A stretch of DNA of 52,542 nt from an uncultured Collinsella sp. GTDB taxonomy: Bacteria; Actinomycetota; Coriobacteriia; Coriobacteriales; Coriobacteriaceae. The notes beneath the pieces were generated by a model. It saw nothing but the letters and a program-made list of their open reading frames with translations. It was not told the origin of the DNA and searched no databases. The stretch spans positions 1 through 52,542 of the forward strand of contig CAUDNY010000009.1 of assembly GCA_958450865.1 (NCBI GenBank), in the 5' to 3' direction. The translations under genes were made by a program, and so were the position numbers. Below are positions 42,901 through 51,003 of this stretch, piece by piece. How positions within the stretch are numbered: the first letter of the stretch is position 1; every line of letters starts with the position of its first letter.

Positions 42901-44681
42901 CGGTTTATAGCTATAGCACGTTCAACGGGCGTATTGACCGACGGATACCAACCTCCTATCGCCGCTTGACGGGCAAGCTCCATCTCATACTTGATTCTTG
43001 CCAGTTGCAAACTCCCCGCTGGCCAATCTTTCAAAGCAGCGACAATCGAGCGCACTTCGGCGGGAGCGAGGCCCCCCGAGCGCAGCCTAGAAGCGCTATA
43101 AGTGAGTAGCTCGGGCAAGTCGTAGATATTAAGGTTCCATTTTAATTTGCGCTGAATTGCCGGAGTAATCGAAAGGTTCCACAGCGAAAGCGGCGCGCCG
43201 TCGCGCGTATACACCGTGCTGAGCGTTTCGGTAATCGGTCCTTTGACGTTGGCGAAGGCACGACAATCGCGCTCAATGCTGCGCAAATTACCAAAGACGT
43301 CAAACACCAGCCTCGCATTGCCCGATAGTCTGCCGAGCTCCGGCACCTGCGCGCGATACTGCGGAGAAAGCGGCAAAGCATAGGCGGTAAGATGCTTTTC
43401 GAAAGCAGTGCGTAAGGCCTCGTCCTCAGCCTTGCCCAACTTGCGCACGAGGTCAAATACATCGTGAATCTCTTGCTTGTTGAGGAAGGCAACCTGGGTC
43501 TCGGTATCAAACACACAACGCGGGTCATCCCAACCGCTCAGGTACTTGGGACGCTCGAGCTTTTTAACGGCATCCTCGGAAGGCTCTAGCGCGGATGTGG
43601 GCATGGCCTCAAGCTCGGGCTCAGGCTCTTCAACGGACGCGAGTTCGTTTGAAGGCTCGGGTTCACACTCGAGCGCAAGCGCGGGCTGCTCAGGCTCGGC
43701 GGCGGGTGCGGGCTCGGCGACCGGTGCAGGCTCGGCGACCGGTTCGGACTCAGCAACGGCCTTCGCGGTCTCAATACTTTCGGAGAAGGAAATGGACAGC
43801 TGGTGCGGCTCGGAAGACAGCGTGGGTTCGGGACGTCCGGGCTGGATGGACTCCCCTTGCTCTGCCTGCACTGGCTCTTGCTGCTCAGCCGACTGCTCGG
43901 CGGTCGCCACAGGCTCCGTCGGCGGCTCGTATCCCATTAGGGACAGGCCGTCGGCCGGCTTCTTGTCATACGAAACGCCCACGGCAACGGGGATAGGCCA
44001 GCTGCGCCCATTAACCTTCAACTGCACAAGGGTCGAATCTGCGCGCAACGAAATGGGGCCGCAAGCCATAGGTGCAGGGGGCTCAGGGGCAGGAGGCTCC
44101 GCGAACTCGGGCTGAGCGTCCATCGGCTCCGGCACATCCACATCGACGGATTCAATTTCTGCGACGTCATCCGCTTCGGGCTGAACGTGTTCGGAATCCT
44201 GAACGTGTTCGGATTCCTCTAGCTCGCCAGTATCCCCGACAACCTCAAGCGCATCGCCTTCGGCAGCCTCAAGCACAGCTTCTTCGGACTCGGTGTCCTC
44301 GTCATCAACGATGGCATATTCAATTGCTTCAGACTCAGCGACCTCGTCATCAACAGCAGCATCGTCAACATCTTCGTTATCAACGGCTTCAAGCTCGACA
44401 GCGTTGGGCTCGACAAAATCCGAAGACACCGGCCCCGCAGCCTCCACGGCCGCATCAGGCGCTAGGCTGTACTCGCCGTTGGCGTACAAAAGTTCGCCAT
44501 GTATAACTAGTTGGGCTAGCGCGCGTTCGTATGAGTCATTAATGATGCGATACACGTTCGAGCGCACCAACGCCTCGTGCAGCGGAGCATCAGCCTGCGC
44601 GACCGCATCTAAAATAAGTGACTCGTAGTACGCGACTACGTCCATCGAATCATTTGCAGCGCTCGTAGCATTTTTATTCAT
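39903..44681 (-). CDS. Giant multidomain protein with internal duplication, first gene of the module
   Basis: Not recognised as a whole. About 1592 residues from ATG 44681 (GGGGG 11 bases upstream; the frame opens further but without RBS). Parts in order: a winged-helix-like N-terminus (1-85); a long Glu/Ala/Pro-rich acidic linker; a domain with LKWNLNIYDLPELLTYSASRL resembling the helix-hairpin-helix of RNA polymerase alpha-CTD (about 500-550); two diverged copies of one ~130-residue unit (near 715-850 and 930-1070; RPTFDVDTFGPLFHVYKLT versus RPQLDEDQFSSFYTCYDLT) with a second Pro/Glu linker between; and a C-terminal region with repeated wHTH-like stretches. It could be a DNA-bound scaffold or sensor. 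Confidence 0.8.
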   Translation of the reverse strand: MNKNATSAANDSMDVVAYYESLILDAVAQADAPLHEALVRSNVYRIINDSYERALAQLVIHGELLYANGEYSLAPDAAVEAAGPVSSDFVEPNAVELEAVDNEDVDDAAVDDEVAESEAIEYAIVDDEDTESEEAVLEAAEGDALEVVGDTGELEESEHVQDSEHVQPEADDVAEIESVDVDVPEPMDAQPEFAEPPAPEPPAPMACGPISLRADSTLVQLKVNGRSWPIPVAVGVSYDKKPADGLSLMGYEPPTEPVATAEQSAEQQEPVQAEQGESIQPGRPEPTLSSEPHQLSISFSESIETAKAVAESEPVAEPAPVAEPAPAAEPEQPALALECEPEPSNELASVEEPEPELEAMPTSALEPSEDAVKKLERPKYLSGWDDPRCVFDTETQVAFLNKQEIHDVFDLVRKLGKAEDEALRTAFEKHLTAYALPLSPQYRAQVPELGRLSGNARLVFDVFGNLRSIERDCRAFANVKGPITETLSTVYTRDGAPLSLWNLSITPAIQRKLKWNLNIYDLPELLTYSASRLRSGGLAPAEVRSIVAALKDWPAGSLQLARIKYEMELARQAAIGGWYPSVNTPVERAIAINRLADETVLELRKERLSVNEPSFRLLFCTRLAGKLAEGYSEKYSVKLTLNEFKNEYPAFNAAVITFKRLNFEAPHDREDIDAADTDSVCTDANPVDTVIAPSSVTQPSNQPDAQAQSRTTASSGELKRPQVQNLTVGQALKLAIDPDAAKFNRWFADLAYQDRTLMGYMLIENNPAKWAGSIGRPSSYIGVRYDALMEGRPTFDVDTFGPLFHVYKLTAEEFYGLTQTAQPAFLYMKRIYGQGTIPLKYARVDKDLAPSVCDVVRAYFASMEAENADEPAGEGTAPAEQAIAPTPEPEAEAETAVAPEPEPATEPEPDQMPDPAAPEPTSAPAPQQPAKPFTSKIEDLTGKGPMSIEAWLALLPADDADLLRWVFSDKPLMDYPRKPAGLGPLRRRRDDLISSRPQLDEDQFSSFYTCYDLTVETFCEITQASPMAFGYLKAIKVSNRFSLRRAANDPTLPQEWRDRIAQLHRRPAADTPRAPVNIEKDNASQLEQIARKKLGSFSTRCAALRAFAETGAVEEYHTLKDIRIKYQRFLNDNKCGFKQMLVMPSEDTKCLNELRGTGSFLVAHGNKIRSYKIDNRLTSELRRVLTLAAGRNIECGAGLILRENKELCDLYDVRDDEELYEIIRTYVRPDTVHGLRTVMPPVIRLGETDRKRQMLDVLRDAGTELSREEFAQRYADKYCIDTKTVRSNYLRDMNAYLRNDRYSYVDVDLSAEQQQFIKDMVTEDYVSLPYVRASFIAKFGSTSGRLINDQTLAPLGLEVSRDLIVKKGVDLRKSFENLLMSRDSFAYGAPGFGDEVINHQDFRLAIAQLLRNFTFIECNHGSFISLKHLEESVGIRRTDLSSYAYAVFGRTEPGVPFTVASLRKQGFEHKLDAVAEECGFDDAFFDSIVVYGLPQEQIRRTRFGGTYMFCRKEGSFSIADAVEYVAKQKGPIGVDDLIDAFQDDYGVVVTAYDINRAVKDKDLFYNEDLDMVMPNKEANAAYLRELYIKNNQ

Positions 44682-44794
44682 ACAGAAACGACCCCCAAGA
44701 TTCCCCAAACAACCTACTGGCCGCATTGGAAATAAGGAAGAACTATGCCAATAATTACTTGATACGCCACTTGCGCGTGTTTTTGTTTAGCAAC

Positions 44795-44813
44795 ATTTTG
44801 TTGTGCAACAAAT
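44795..44813. repeat. Palindrome at the island edge (TTGTTGTGCAACAA core)
   Basis: ATTTTGTTG and CAACAAAT flank a 2-base centre, in the gap between the giant gene and the toxin-antitoxin pair. It resembles the core of R1/R2 (same arms, different centre) but the flanks do not match. It could be an operator for the module or a recombination site. The rest of 44682-45000 shows no gene. Confidence 0.45.
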
Positions 44814-45012
44814 CAACTGTGCATATGCAGATGAGCGGTAGTTTTAATCGGTGAACGGCGATCGCGCACGCTTGAAGGCCTTTTCATTTTCCTTGACACC
44901 AAGGCAATTAAAATGGACCTGTCGCGCGGTCACGCCGCGCGTCATACACGTCTTTCTGCCATCAGATAGGACAAGCAAGGCTGATCGCTCATGTTCTCAT
45001 TTGGCTTTGCGC

Positions 45013-45048
45013 TATAATCATCATAAAACTGTACATATGATTCTATGT
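45013..45048 (+). promoter_or_regulatory. Promoter and operator of the toxin-antitoxin operon
   Basis: A perfect TATAAT (45013-45018) is followed by the inverted repeat ACATA-6-TATGT (45033-45048), which ends 12 bases before the antitoxin ATG and touches its AGGAG. Phd/YefM antitoxins repress their own promoter through such sites. No good -35 box was seen. Confidence 0.6.
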
Positions 45049-45060
45049 AAGGAGTTTCAT

Positions 45061-45363
45061 ATGCCTGTCGTAAAGCCTATTTCCGATCTGCAACGCAACT
45101 TTGGTTCCATAGCAGATAGCTGCCACCAAACCAAAGAGCCCGTCTACCTAACCAAAAACGGGTCGGCATCGCTTGTCGTCATGGATGCCGAGGCCTATGA
45201 CGAGCAGACGCGCGCACTAACCGCCATTCAGGAGCGCGAAGAACGCATCCAGCGAGCCATCATGCGTGGCTACGACGACTTAGTGAACGGTCGTGTGCGG
45301 CCCTGGAAACAGGCCAAGGCAGATGCGGATCGCATCAGGGCAGCTCGCCATGAAATTGGATAA
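45061..45363 (+). CDS. Phd/YefM-family antitoxin
   Basis: A 100-residue type II antitoxin. The N-terminus VVKPISDLQRNFGSIADSC with EPVYLTKNGSASLVVMD is the Phd/YefM DNA-binding fold. The C-terminal third is a charged helix (EREERIQRAIMRGYDDL) that would wrap the toxin. The ATG at 45061 has AGGAG 6 bases upstream; an upstream in-frame start at 44851 is rejected because it lacks an RBS and spans the promoter. The toxin start overlaps its 3' end by 14 bases. Confidence 0.92.
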   Translation: MPVVKPISDLQRNFGSIADSCHQTKEPVYLTKNGSASLVVMDAEAYDEQTRALTAIQEREERIQRAIMRGYDDLVNGRVRPWKQAKADADRIRAARHEIG

Positions 45364-45700
45364 CGCAGACGTCGAGTTCTACTCGGAGCTCGACGAACTT
45401 GATAAGCCTTTTGATGTTGTCATGACTGACGAGGCACTCTATGCATATGCCGAAATTCCTTCGGAGCGAGTCTACGCCAGAATCGGCAACCTCATCGACT
45501 TTCTAGCCGAGCATCCTTATTTTGGCGAAGAATACGACCCCTACTATCAGGCGGCCTTTCCGCCCATTGACTGCAGGGTCTTCTTTTGCGCGCACTACGG
45601 CGTGTACTACCACGTGGATGTTGAGCAGCGAAACATCAGCATCCTGGCAATCGAGGACCATCGAAAGAACCCTTTGAGTAGATTCAAACTACTCAAGTAG
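45350..45700 (+). CDS. RelE/ParE-superfamily toxin
   Basis: A 116-residue partner of the Phd/YefM antitoxin. IGNLIDFLAEHPYFGEEYDPYYQAAFPPIDCRVFFC and YHVDVEQRNISILAIEDHRKNP follow the RelE/ParE pattern of a helix followed by a beta sheet ending in a basic region. It is either an mRNA interferase or a gyrase poison. The ATG at 45350 overlaps the antitoxin by 14 bases; longer in-frame starts lie deep in that gene. The N-terminal ~30 residues are acidic, unlike minimal RelE, and may be an extension. Confidence 0.85.
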   Translation: MKLDNADVEFYSELDELDKPFDVVMTDEALYAYAEIPSERVYARIGNLIDFLAEHPYFGEEYDPYYQAAFPPIDCRVFFCAHYGVYYHVDVEQRNISILAIEDHRKNPLSRFKLLK

Positions 45701-45832
45701 CCTCCCCCCCCCATGTAACCATCCTATAAATCATAGCGGCACACTCGGGTTTTACCGTGATGCGGTCGCGCCTGGCGCTCCACTGTGCTAAAGTATCCCG
45801 AACGTTCAAACGACTACGAGGGAGATTAGAAG

Positions 45833-46957
45833 ATGGCACGTGTGCACAACTTCTCAGCTGGCCCGGCTGCACTGCCCACAAGCGTGCTCGCCGAGATCGC
45901 CGACGAGATGATGGACTACCGCGGTTGCGGCATGTCCGTGCTCGAGATGAGCCATCGATCTAGCATGTACCAGCAGATTATCGACGACGCCGAGGCAACC
46001 CTGCGTCGCCTGCTGAGCATCCCCGACAACTACCGCGTCCTGTTTTTGCAGGGCGGCGCCACGCTGCAGTTTGCGGGCATCCCCATGAACCTCATGCGCC
46101 GCGGCCGCGCCGGCTACGTCGTGACCGGCAACTTTGCCAACAAAGCGTACAAGGAGGCCGCCAAGTACGGCGAGGCCGTGCTGCTCGCGAGCTCCGAGGA
46201 CACCAACTTCGACCGCATTCCCAACATGGCCGACATCAACGCGCGCATTGCCGCCGAGGCCGCGGGCAACGGGCTCGACTACGTCTACATCTGCCAGAAC
46301 AACACCATCTTTGGCACCATGTTCCACGAGCTGCCCGATTGCGGCGACGTGCCGCTGGTCGCCGATGTCTCGAGCTGCTTTTTGTCGCAGCCGCTCGACG
46401 TCGAGCGCTACGGACTCATCTACGCCGGCGCTCAGAAAAACGCCGGCGCTGCGGGCGTCACTGTGGTTATCGTGCGCGATGACCTCATCGCCGATGGTCC
46501 CGCCTTTGCGCAGACGCCGCAGTACCTGGACCTTAAGACCCAGGCCGCCAAGGGCTCCATGCTCAACACGCCCAACACTTTTGGTATCTACGTGTGCGGC
46601 AAGGTGTTCCGTTGGGTTGAGCAGACCGGCGGACTTGCCGCCATGGCCGAGCGCAACTGGGCCAAGGCCAACCTGCTCTACGACCTGCTCGAGCGCAGCG
46701 AGCTATTCCATGGCACTGCGCAGGCCGACAGCCGCTCCATCGCCAACGTCACCTTCCGCACCGGCGACGCCGAGTTCGATACGGCCTTTGTCGCAGGCGC
46801 GACCGAGCACCAGATTCAAAACGTCAAGGGCCATCGCCTGGTGGGCGGCATGCGCGCCAGCGTCTACAACGCCGTAACCATGGAAGACGTGCAGGCACTG
46901 GCCTCGTACATGAAGGACTTCGAAGCACAGCATAGTTTGAGTCCGCGATCTAACTAG
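45833..46957 (+). CDS. serC: Phosphoserine aminotransferase
   Basis: A PLP enzyme converting 3-phosphohydroxypyruvate and glutamate to phosphoserine, step two of serine synthesis. The 374-residue product opens VHNFSAGPAALP, has FLQGGATLQF, and the PLP-lysine region IYAGAQKNAGAAGVTVVIV. The C-terminal HRLVGGMRASVYNA is diagnostic. ATG at 45833 with GGGAG about 9 bases upstream. serA follows 72 bases downstream on the same strand, with a short GC hairpin between them, so they form the serine operon; serB is not in the window. Confidence 0.97.
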   Translation: MARVHNFSAGPAALPTSVLAEIADEMMDYRGCGMSVLEMSHRSSMYQQIIDDAEATLRRLLSIPDNYRVLFLQGGATLQFAGIPMNLMRRGRAGYVVTGNFANKAYKEAAKYGEAVLLASSEDTNFDRIPNMADINARIAAEAAGNGLDYVYICQNNTIFGTMFHELPDCGDVPLVADVSSCFLSQPLDVERYGLIYAGAQKNAGAAGVTVVIVRDDLIADGPAFAQTPQYLDLKTQAAKGSMLNTPNTFGIYVCGKVFRWVEQTGGLAAMAERNWAKANLLYDLLERSELFHGTAQADSRSIANVTFRTGDAEFDTAFVAGATEHQIQNVKGHRLVGGMRASVYNAVTMEDVQALASYMKDFEAQHSLSPRSN

Positions 46958-47029
46958 CCCGCAACACGCGGGCCGACCAGCCACCTCAGACCACCCTGCT
47001 TAGATCAAAACCTGCTAAGGAGTTTTTCC

Positions 47030-48193
47030 ATGCGTAAGATTAAGACCATCGACGACATCACTAAAGACGGCAAAGTCGAGTTTGGCGAGGGCTACGAGTT
47101 TGTAAGCACCGCCGAGGAGGCCGACGCCATCCTGATGCGCTCCACCGACCTGCACGGCTACGAGCTGCCCGAGGGCATCCGCGCCATCGCCCGCTGCGGC
47201 GCCGGTGTCAACAATATCCCCGTCGAGGAGTACGCCAAGAAGGGCGTCGTCGTCTTTAACTCCCCCGGCGCCAACAGCAACGCCGTCAAGGAGCTCGTCC
47301 TGGGCATGCTGGTGCTCTCGAGCCGCGGCGTGGTGCAGTCGATGAACTGGGTGCGCGACAACGCAGACGATCCCGAGATTCAGGTCGATGCCGAGAAAGC
47401 CAAGAAGGCCTTTGTGGGCCGCGAGCTCAAGGGCAAGCGCATCGGCGTCATCGGTCTGGGCAACGTGGGCTCCAAGGTCGCCAACGCCTGCGTCGATCTG
47501 GGCATGGATGTCTACGGCTACGATCCGTTCATTTCCGTCGAACACGCGTGGGTGCTGAGCCGCGAAGTGCAGCGTGTGGGCACGCTCGAGGACCTCTGCC
47601 GCGGCTGCGACTACCTCACCGTGCACGTGCCCAGCAAGGCAGACACCATCGGAATGATCAGCACCGAGCAGATCAACCTCCTGGCCCCGGGCGCCGTGCT
47701 GATCAACTACGCGCGCGAGACCATCATTGACGAGGACGCCGTCGACGCCGCCCTGCGCGAGGGCAAACTGAGCTGGTTTAGCTGCGACTTTGCCACGCCC
47801 AAGACCGTCAAGATGCCCAACACGTTTATCACCACGCACTCGGGCGCCGGCACTGGCGAGGCCGAGGCCAACTGCGCCGATATGGCCATCAGCGAGCTCA
47901 AGGATTACCTGGAAAACGGCAACATCGCGCACAGCGTCAACTACCCCGCCTGCAGCATGGGCAAGGCGCGCGCCGCAAGCCGCATCGCCTGCCTGCACGC
48001 CAACGTGCCCAACATGATCGGCCAGATCACGGCGATCCTGGCCAAGGACAACGCCAACGTGCAGCGTATGACCAACGAGTCTGCCGGCGAGAACGCCTAC
48101 ACCATGTTCGACACCGACGAGCACCTGGACAGCAGCACCATCGAGGCGCTCAAGCAGATTCCGTCGATGTATCGCGTGCGCGTGATCAAATAG
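47030..48193 (+). CDS. serA: D-3-phosphoglycerate dehydrogenase with ACT domain
   Basis: Catalyses the first step of serine synthesis, oxidising 3-phosphoglycerate with NAD. The 387-residue product has IARCGAGVNNIPVE, the Rossmann motif GVIGLGNVGSKVAN near residue 140, the catalytic region INYARE, and a THSGAGTGEAE block where the usual catalytic His lies. A C-terminal ACT-type segment (about 315-387, VPNMIGQITAILAK) would allow serine feedback. This is the short form without the extra intervening domain. ATG 47030 has AAGGAG 7 bases upstream; a strong terminator follows at 48234. Confidence 0.96.
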   Translation: MRKIKTIDDITKDGKVEFGEGYEFVSTAEEADAILMRSTDLHGYELPEGIRAIARCGAGVNNIPVEEYAKKGVVVFNSPGANSNAVKELVLGMLVLSSRGVVQSMNWVRDNADDPEIQVDAEKAKKAFVGRELKGKRIGVIGLGNVGSKVANACVDLGMDVYGYDPFISVEHAWVLSREVQRVGTLEDLCRGCDYLTVHVPSKADTIGMISTEQINLLAPGAVLINYARETIIDEDAVDAALREGKLSWFSCDFATPKTVKMPNTFITTHSGAGTGEAEANCADMAISELKDYLENGNIAHSVNYPACSMGKARAASRIACLHANVPNMIGQITAILAKDNANVQRMTNESAGENAYTMFDTDEHLDSSTIEALKQIPSMYRVRVIK

Positions 48194-48233
48194 CGCCGGC
48201 GCCAAGCCTGCCAGACAGACCACGAAGCCCATT

Positions 48234-48270
48234 CGCCCCCCGTTTTCACGAAACGGGGGGCGATTTTGTT
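48234..48270 (+). terminator. Terminator of the serCA operon
   Basis: Perfect 12-bp stem CGCCCCCCGTTT/AAACGGGGGGCG (48234-48245, 48251-48262) with a 5-base loop, followed by ATTTTGTT. Confidence 0.93.
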
Positions 48271-48539
48271 GCTCCGGACGACTTTAAAATGATACCCAGA
48301 ACAAGTTTTTTCAGATAATCGATAGTGAGGCTCCAGTCGCTAAGCACACCCGCTTTGATAAACAGCTTTATCAGGGACTTTAGTAGGTAAAAATCGGTCT
48401 CTATGTGCCGAATGTAAGTTGACTGTCCATTTTCCGAAACAACTTATTCTAGGTAGCATTTTTAAGGCCCTTCCAAGGCAAAATATAAGTATTTTGCGAC
48501 CAAAACTCTAGTCCGCGCGACCATTTTCCGCCCGCGCGG
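48271..48539. other. AT-rich gap without a gene
   Basis: No convincing frame on either strand. It looks clearly AT-richer than its surroundings. At its right end CCGCGCG (48513-48519) pairs with CGCGCGG (48533-48539), a possible weak terminator for the minus-strand gene that stops at 48540. Confidence 0.5.
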
Positions 48540-49589
48540 CTACATTCCCGCCCAATCGATAAAAATCTCCTCACGAAGCCGCCGTTCGAGCTCCTGCTGC
48601 CGCGGCGTCTTGTCTTTCAGCGGCACATCGAGATAGGAAATGATGAGCTCCATCACCACGCGGAAGGCATCGGAATCGGCCAGCTGACCATAGGTCATCA
48701 GAACGACGGGATATCCCATGGCTTGCAAGGCCGTCGTTCGATCGGAGTCCGAGATCTTGGATTCAATGGATCCGTGAATGGCTTTACCTTGGCATTCAAC
48801 CAGACACTCTCGACTGCCGTCCTTATTTGCCAGCAGGATATCGGCATAGCGCCTATCAAGCCCCGAAATCAGGCGGGCGCTGCGCGTCATACGAATCTCA
48901 ACGTTATTGGTAAGGCGCAGCCCTTCGCCGCCGCGCAACCTCGTAAGGCCAAACAGCATCGAAGCCTGGACCTCAAGCGGCGATGCCGCCACCCCCGTAA
49001 TGCATTTCGCGGCACGTGTGAACGATTTAGCACCGCGGAGCCCCGGGATCTTATCGACGTACTCTGTAAGTTCAGAGAACTCGATCAAGGGCGGTCGTTT
49101 CCACAGGTCCGTTGGATTCCCCGAGACATCCTTTACATTTTCCCAACCCAACCGTGCGTCACCCCACCGGTCCCCATATGCCTGCACAAGTGCCGACTTT
49201 ACCTGAGGCGCAATCTTGCACACGGCAAAGGTGCCGCACATCTCATACATGCACATGATTAAACGCTCGTTTGAGACCGAGGAAGCCAGGGTCAGCAGGG
49301 TAAAGAGCGGGGACGCAACATCGAGGCCAAACTCCGTCTGCCGCATGGAATCAAACGGCCTCTCCCCGTTCCAAACATGCCTGACAATGCGATCGCCCTT
49401 GCGCCCGCAGACGCCCTGCGCCAACACGTGTAACGGGGTGCCCAGGAAATGCTTGACGAGCGGATGCTCACATAGGTGCTCCCTGCGCGGATCGTCCGCA
49501 GAATTTGGCAGGTCCGGCATTATTGCCAAGACCTGTGGAGGTATCCGGTGATACCGAAAGGCAGATATGTCGCACAGTATGTCGTCCAT
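48540..49589 (-). CDS. Hypothetical protein with a PD-(D/E)XK-like C-terminal motif
   Basis: A 349-residue protein of unknown role. The C-terminal third reads RYADILLANKDGSRECLVECQG, then K: an Asp followed after a hairpin by E-C-Q-G-K, close to the PD-(D/E)XK nuclease core with Gln in place of the usual Lys of ExK. IMDLP-type N-terminal and central parts are helical and not recognised. The ATG at 49589 has no clear RBS; the frame runs further upstream, but over the divergent M20 gene's leader and start with an implausible Ser/Cys-rich composition, so the shorter form is chosen. It may be a restriction-like enzyme or a transcription-linked nuclease relic. Confidence 0.65.
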   Translation of the reverse strand: MDDILCDISAFRYHRIPPQVLAIMPDLPNSADDPRREHLCEHPLVKHFLGTPLHVLAQGVCGRKGDRIVRHVWNGERPFDSMRQTEFGLDVASPLFTLLTLASSVSNERLIMCMYEMCGTFAVCKIAPQVKSALVQAYGDRWGDARLGWENVKDVSGNPTDLWKRPPLIEFSELTEYVDKIPGLRGAKSFTRAAKCITGVAASPLEVQASMLFGLTRLRGGEGLRLTNNVEIRMTRSARLISGLDRRYADILLANKDGSRECLVECQGKAIHGSIESKISDSDRTTALQAMGYPVVLMTYGQLADSDAFRVVMELIISYLDVPLKDKTPRQQELERRLREEIFIDWAGM

Positions 49590-49743
49590 GAAGGGTACGT
49601 ACCCACTGCTTCGTTTGTGAACCCGCTCAGACGGCGAGCGCGATGGCTCGGCCTGCGAACGGCAAATATCGCCACGCGCATGTCGCAGATCTCTCAGGAG
49701 ACTTACAATCGGTTTGGAAAGCAGACTGATTGTGAGGTTGCAT

Positions 49744-50964
49744 ATGGTTGATGAGGACTTTGCCTGGCGGCTTACGCAGGAGCTCGTGCGGATCGACAGC
49801 TCAGACCCGGGCGCGTATGAGGACGAGATCGAGCACTTCATTAAGAGGCTCATTGAGCAGCAGCTGGCGCAGCTTGATAGTCCTGCGCTCGATGCCGTGC
49901 AGATTGAGGAGCTCGAAGTACTCCCCGGGCGCCGCAACCTTATGATTACCGTGCCGGCCATAAGCGACGAGGCCCGACTCGTCTACATCTGTCACATGGA
50001 TACCGTCACCCTGGGCGATGGCTGGGAGGCAGACACGCCGCCGCTCGGAGCGATCGTGCGCGACGATAAACTCTATGGTCGCGGCTCCTGCGATATGAAG
50101 AGTGGCCTGGCCTGCGCCATTGCCGCACTGGTCCATACGCTCGAGCGCGTGGCGGCGGATGGCGCGCTGCCCCGCCGCGGCTTTTCACTCATCTGCTCAG
50201 TCGACGAGGAAGACTTTATGCGCGGCTCAGAGGCCGCGATCGATGCCGGCTGGGTCGGCTCGCGCGAATGGGTGCTGGACACCGAGCCCACCGACGGACA
50301 GATTCAGGTGGCGCACAAGGGGCGCACGTGGTTCGAGATCGAGATGACCGGCGTCACGGCGCATGCGAGCCAGCCTTGGAAGGGCGCAGACGCCGTCGCC
50401 GCCATGGCCGAGGCCGTCTGCGCGCTGCGCCGTGCGTTCGCGGCACTGCCCGCGCACGATGAGCTGGGGTCTTCGACCATCACGTTTGGCCAAATCGAGG
50501 GCGGATATCGCCCCTATGTCGTGCCCGACCGCGCCAAAGTCTGGGTCGACATGCGTCTGACCCCGCCGACCGATACGGCCGCCGCGACGCGCATGGTAGA
50601 GCAGGCCATCGCCGTCGCCGAAGCCGCCGTTCCCGGTTGCCATGGCAGCTACACCGTGACGGGCGACCGCCCCGCCATCGAGCGCGACCCGAACTCTCCC
50701 CTTCTAGCAGCGCTCAAGCGTGCCGCCGATGACGTGACGGACGCGGACACGACCGTCGGCTTCTTTACCGGCTACACCGACACCGCCGTCATTGCCGGCA
50801 AGACAGGCAACCGCAATTGCATGAGCTACGGTCCCGGGTCGCTCGCGCTCGCACACAAGCCCAACGAATATGTGCCCCATGCCGATATCGTTCGTTGTCA
50901 GCAGGTGCTAATCGCGCTCGCCGATAACGTGCTCTGGGACGCGAGCGGCCAAGTTGGGGCATAA
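49744..50964 (+). CDS. M20 family metallopeptidase (ArgE/DapE/CPG2-like)
   Basis: A 406-residue zinc amidohydrolase. Metal ligands and catalytic residues are visible: YICHMDTVTLGDGW (His, Asp), LYGRGSCDMKSG (bridging Asp), CSVDEEDFMRGS (catalytic Glu and ligand Glu), and a final YGPGSLALAHKPNEYVP with the last His. The middle VAHKGRTWFEIEMTGVTAHAS is the dimerisation domain. It removes acyl or amino-acid groups from small substrates, perhaps dipeptides; the exact substrate is not visible. ATG 49744 with GAGGT 6 bases upstream. The DUF1015-like gene follows 39 bases downstream. Confidence 0.92.
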   Translation: MVDEDFAWRLTQELVRIDSSDPGAYEDEIEHFIKRLIEQQLAQLDSPALDAVQIEELEVLPGRRNLMITVPAISDEARLVYICHMDTVTLGDGWEADTPPLGAIVRDDKLYGRGSCDMKSGLACAIAALVHTLERVAADGALPRRGFSLICSVDEEDFMRGSEAAIDAGWVGSREWVLDTEPTDGQIQVAHKGRTWFEIEMTGVTAHASQPWKGADAVAAMAEAVCALRRAFAALPAHDELGSSTITFGQIEGGYRPYVVPDRAKVWVDMRLTPPTDTAAATRMVEQAIAVAEAAVPGCHGSYTVTGDRPAIERDPNSPLLAALKRAADDVTDADTTVGFFTGYTDTAVIAGKTGNRNCMSYGPGSLALAHKPNEYVPHADIVRCQQVLIALADNVLWDASGQVGA

Positions 50965-51003
50965 TAAGCCGCGAACAAACCGACTCGTGCGTTAGGACCG
51001 CCC

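Noticed and set aside
44795..44813. Third copy of the R1/R2 repeat
   Set aside because: Only the TTGTTG..CAACAA arms agree; centre and flanks differ, so it is listed as a separate palindrome.
47015..48232. A 405-codon minus-strand frame opposite serA
   Set aside because: Mirror frame of serA; composition is a codon artefact.
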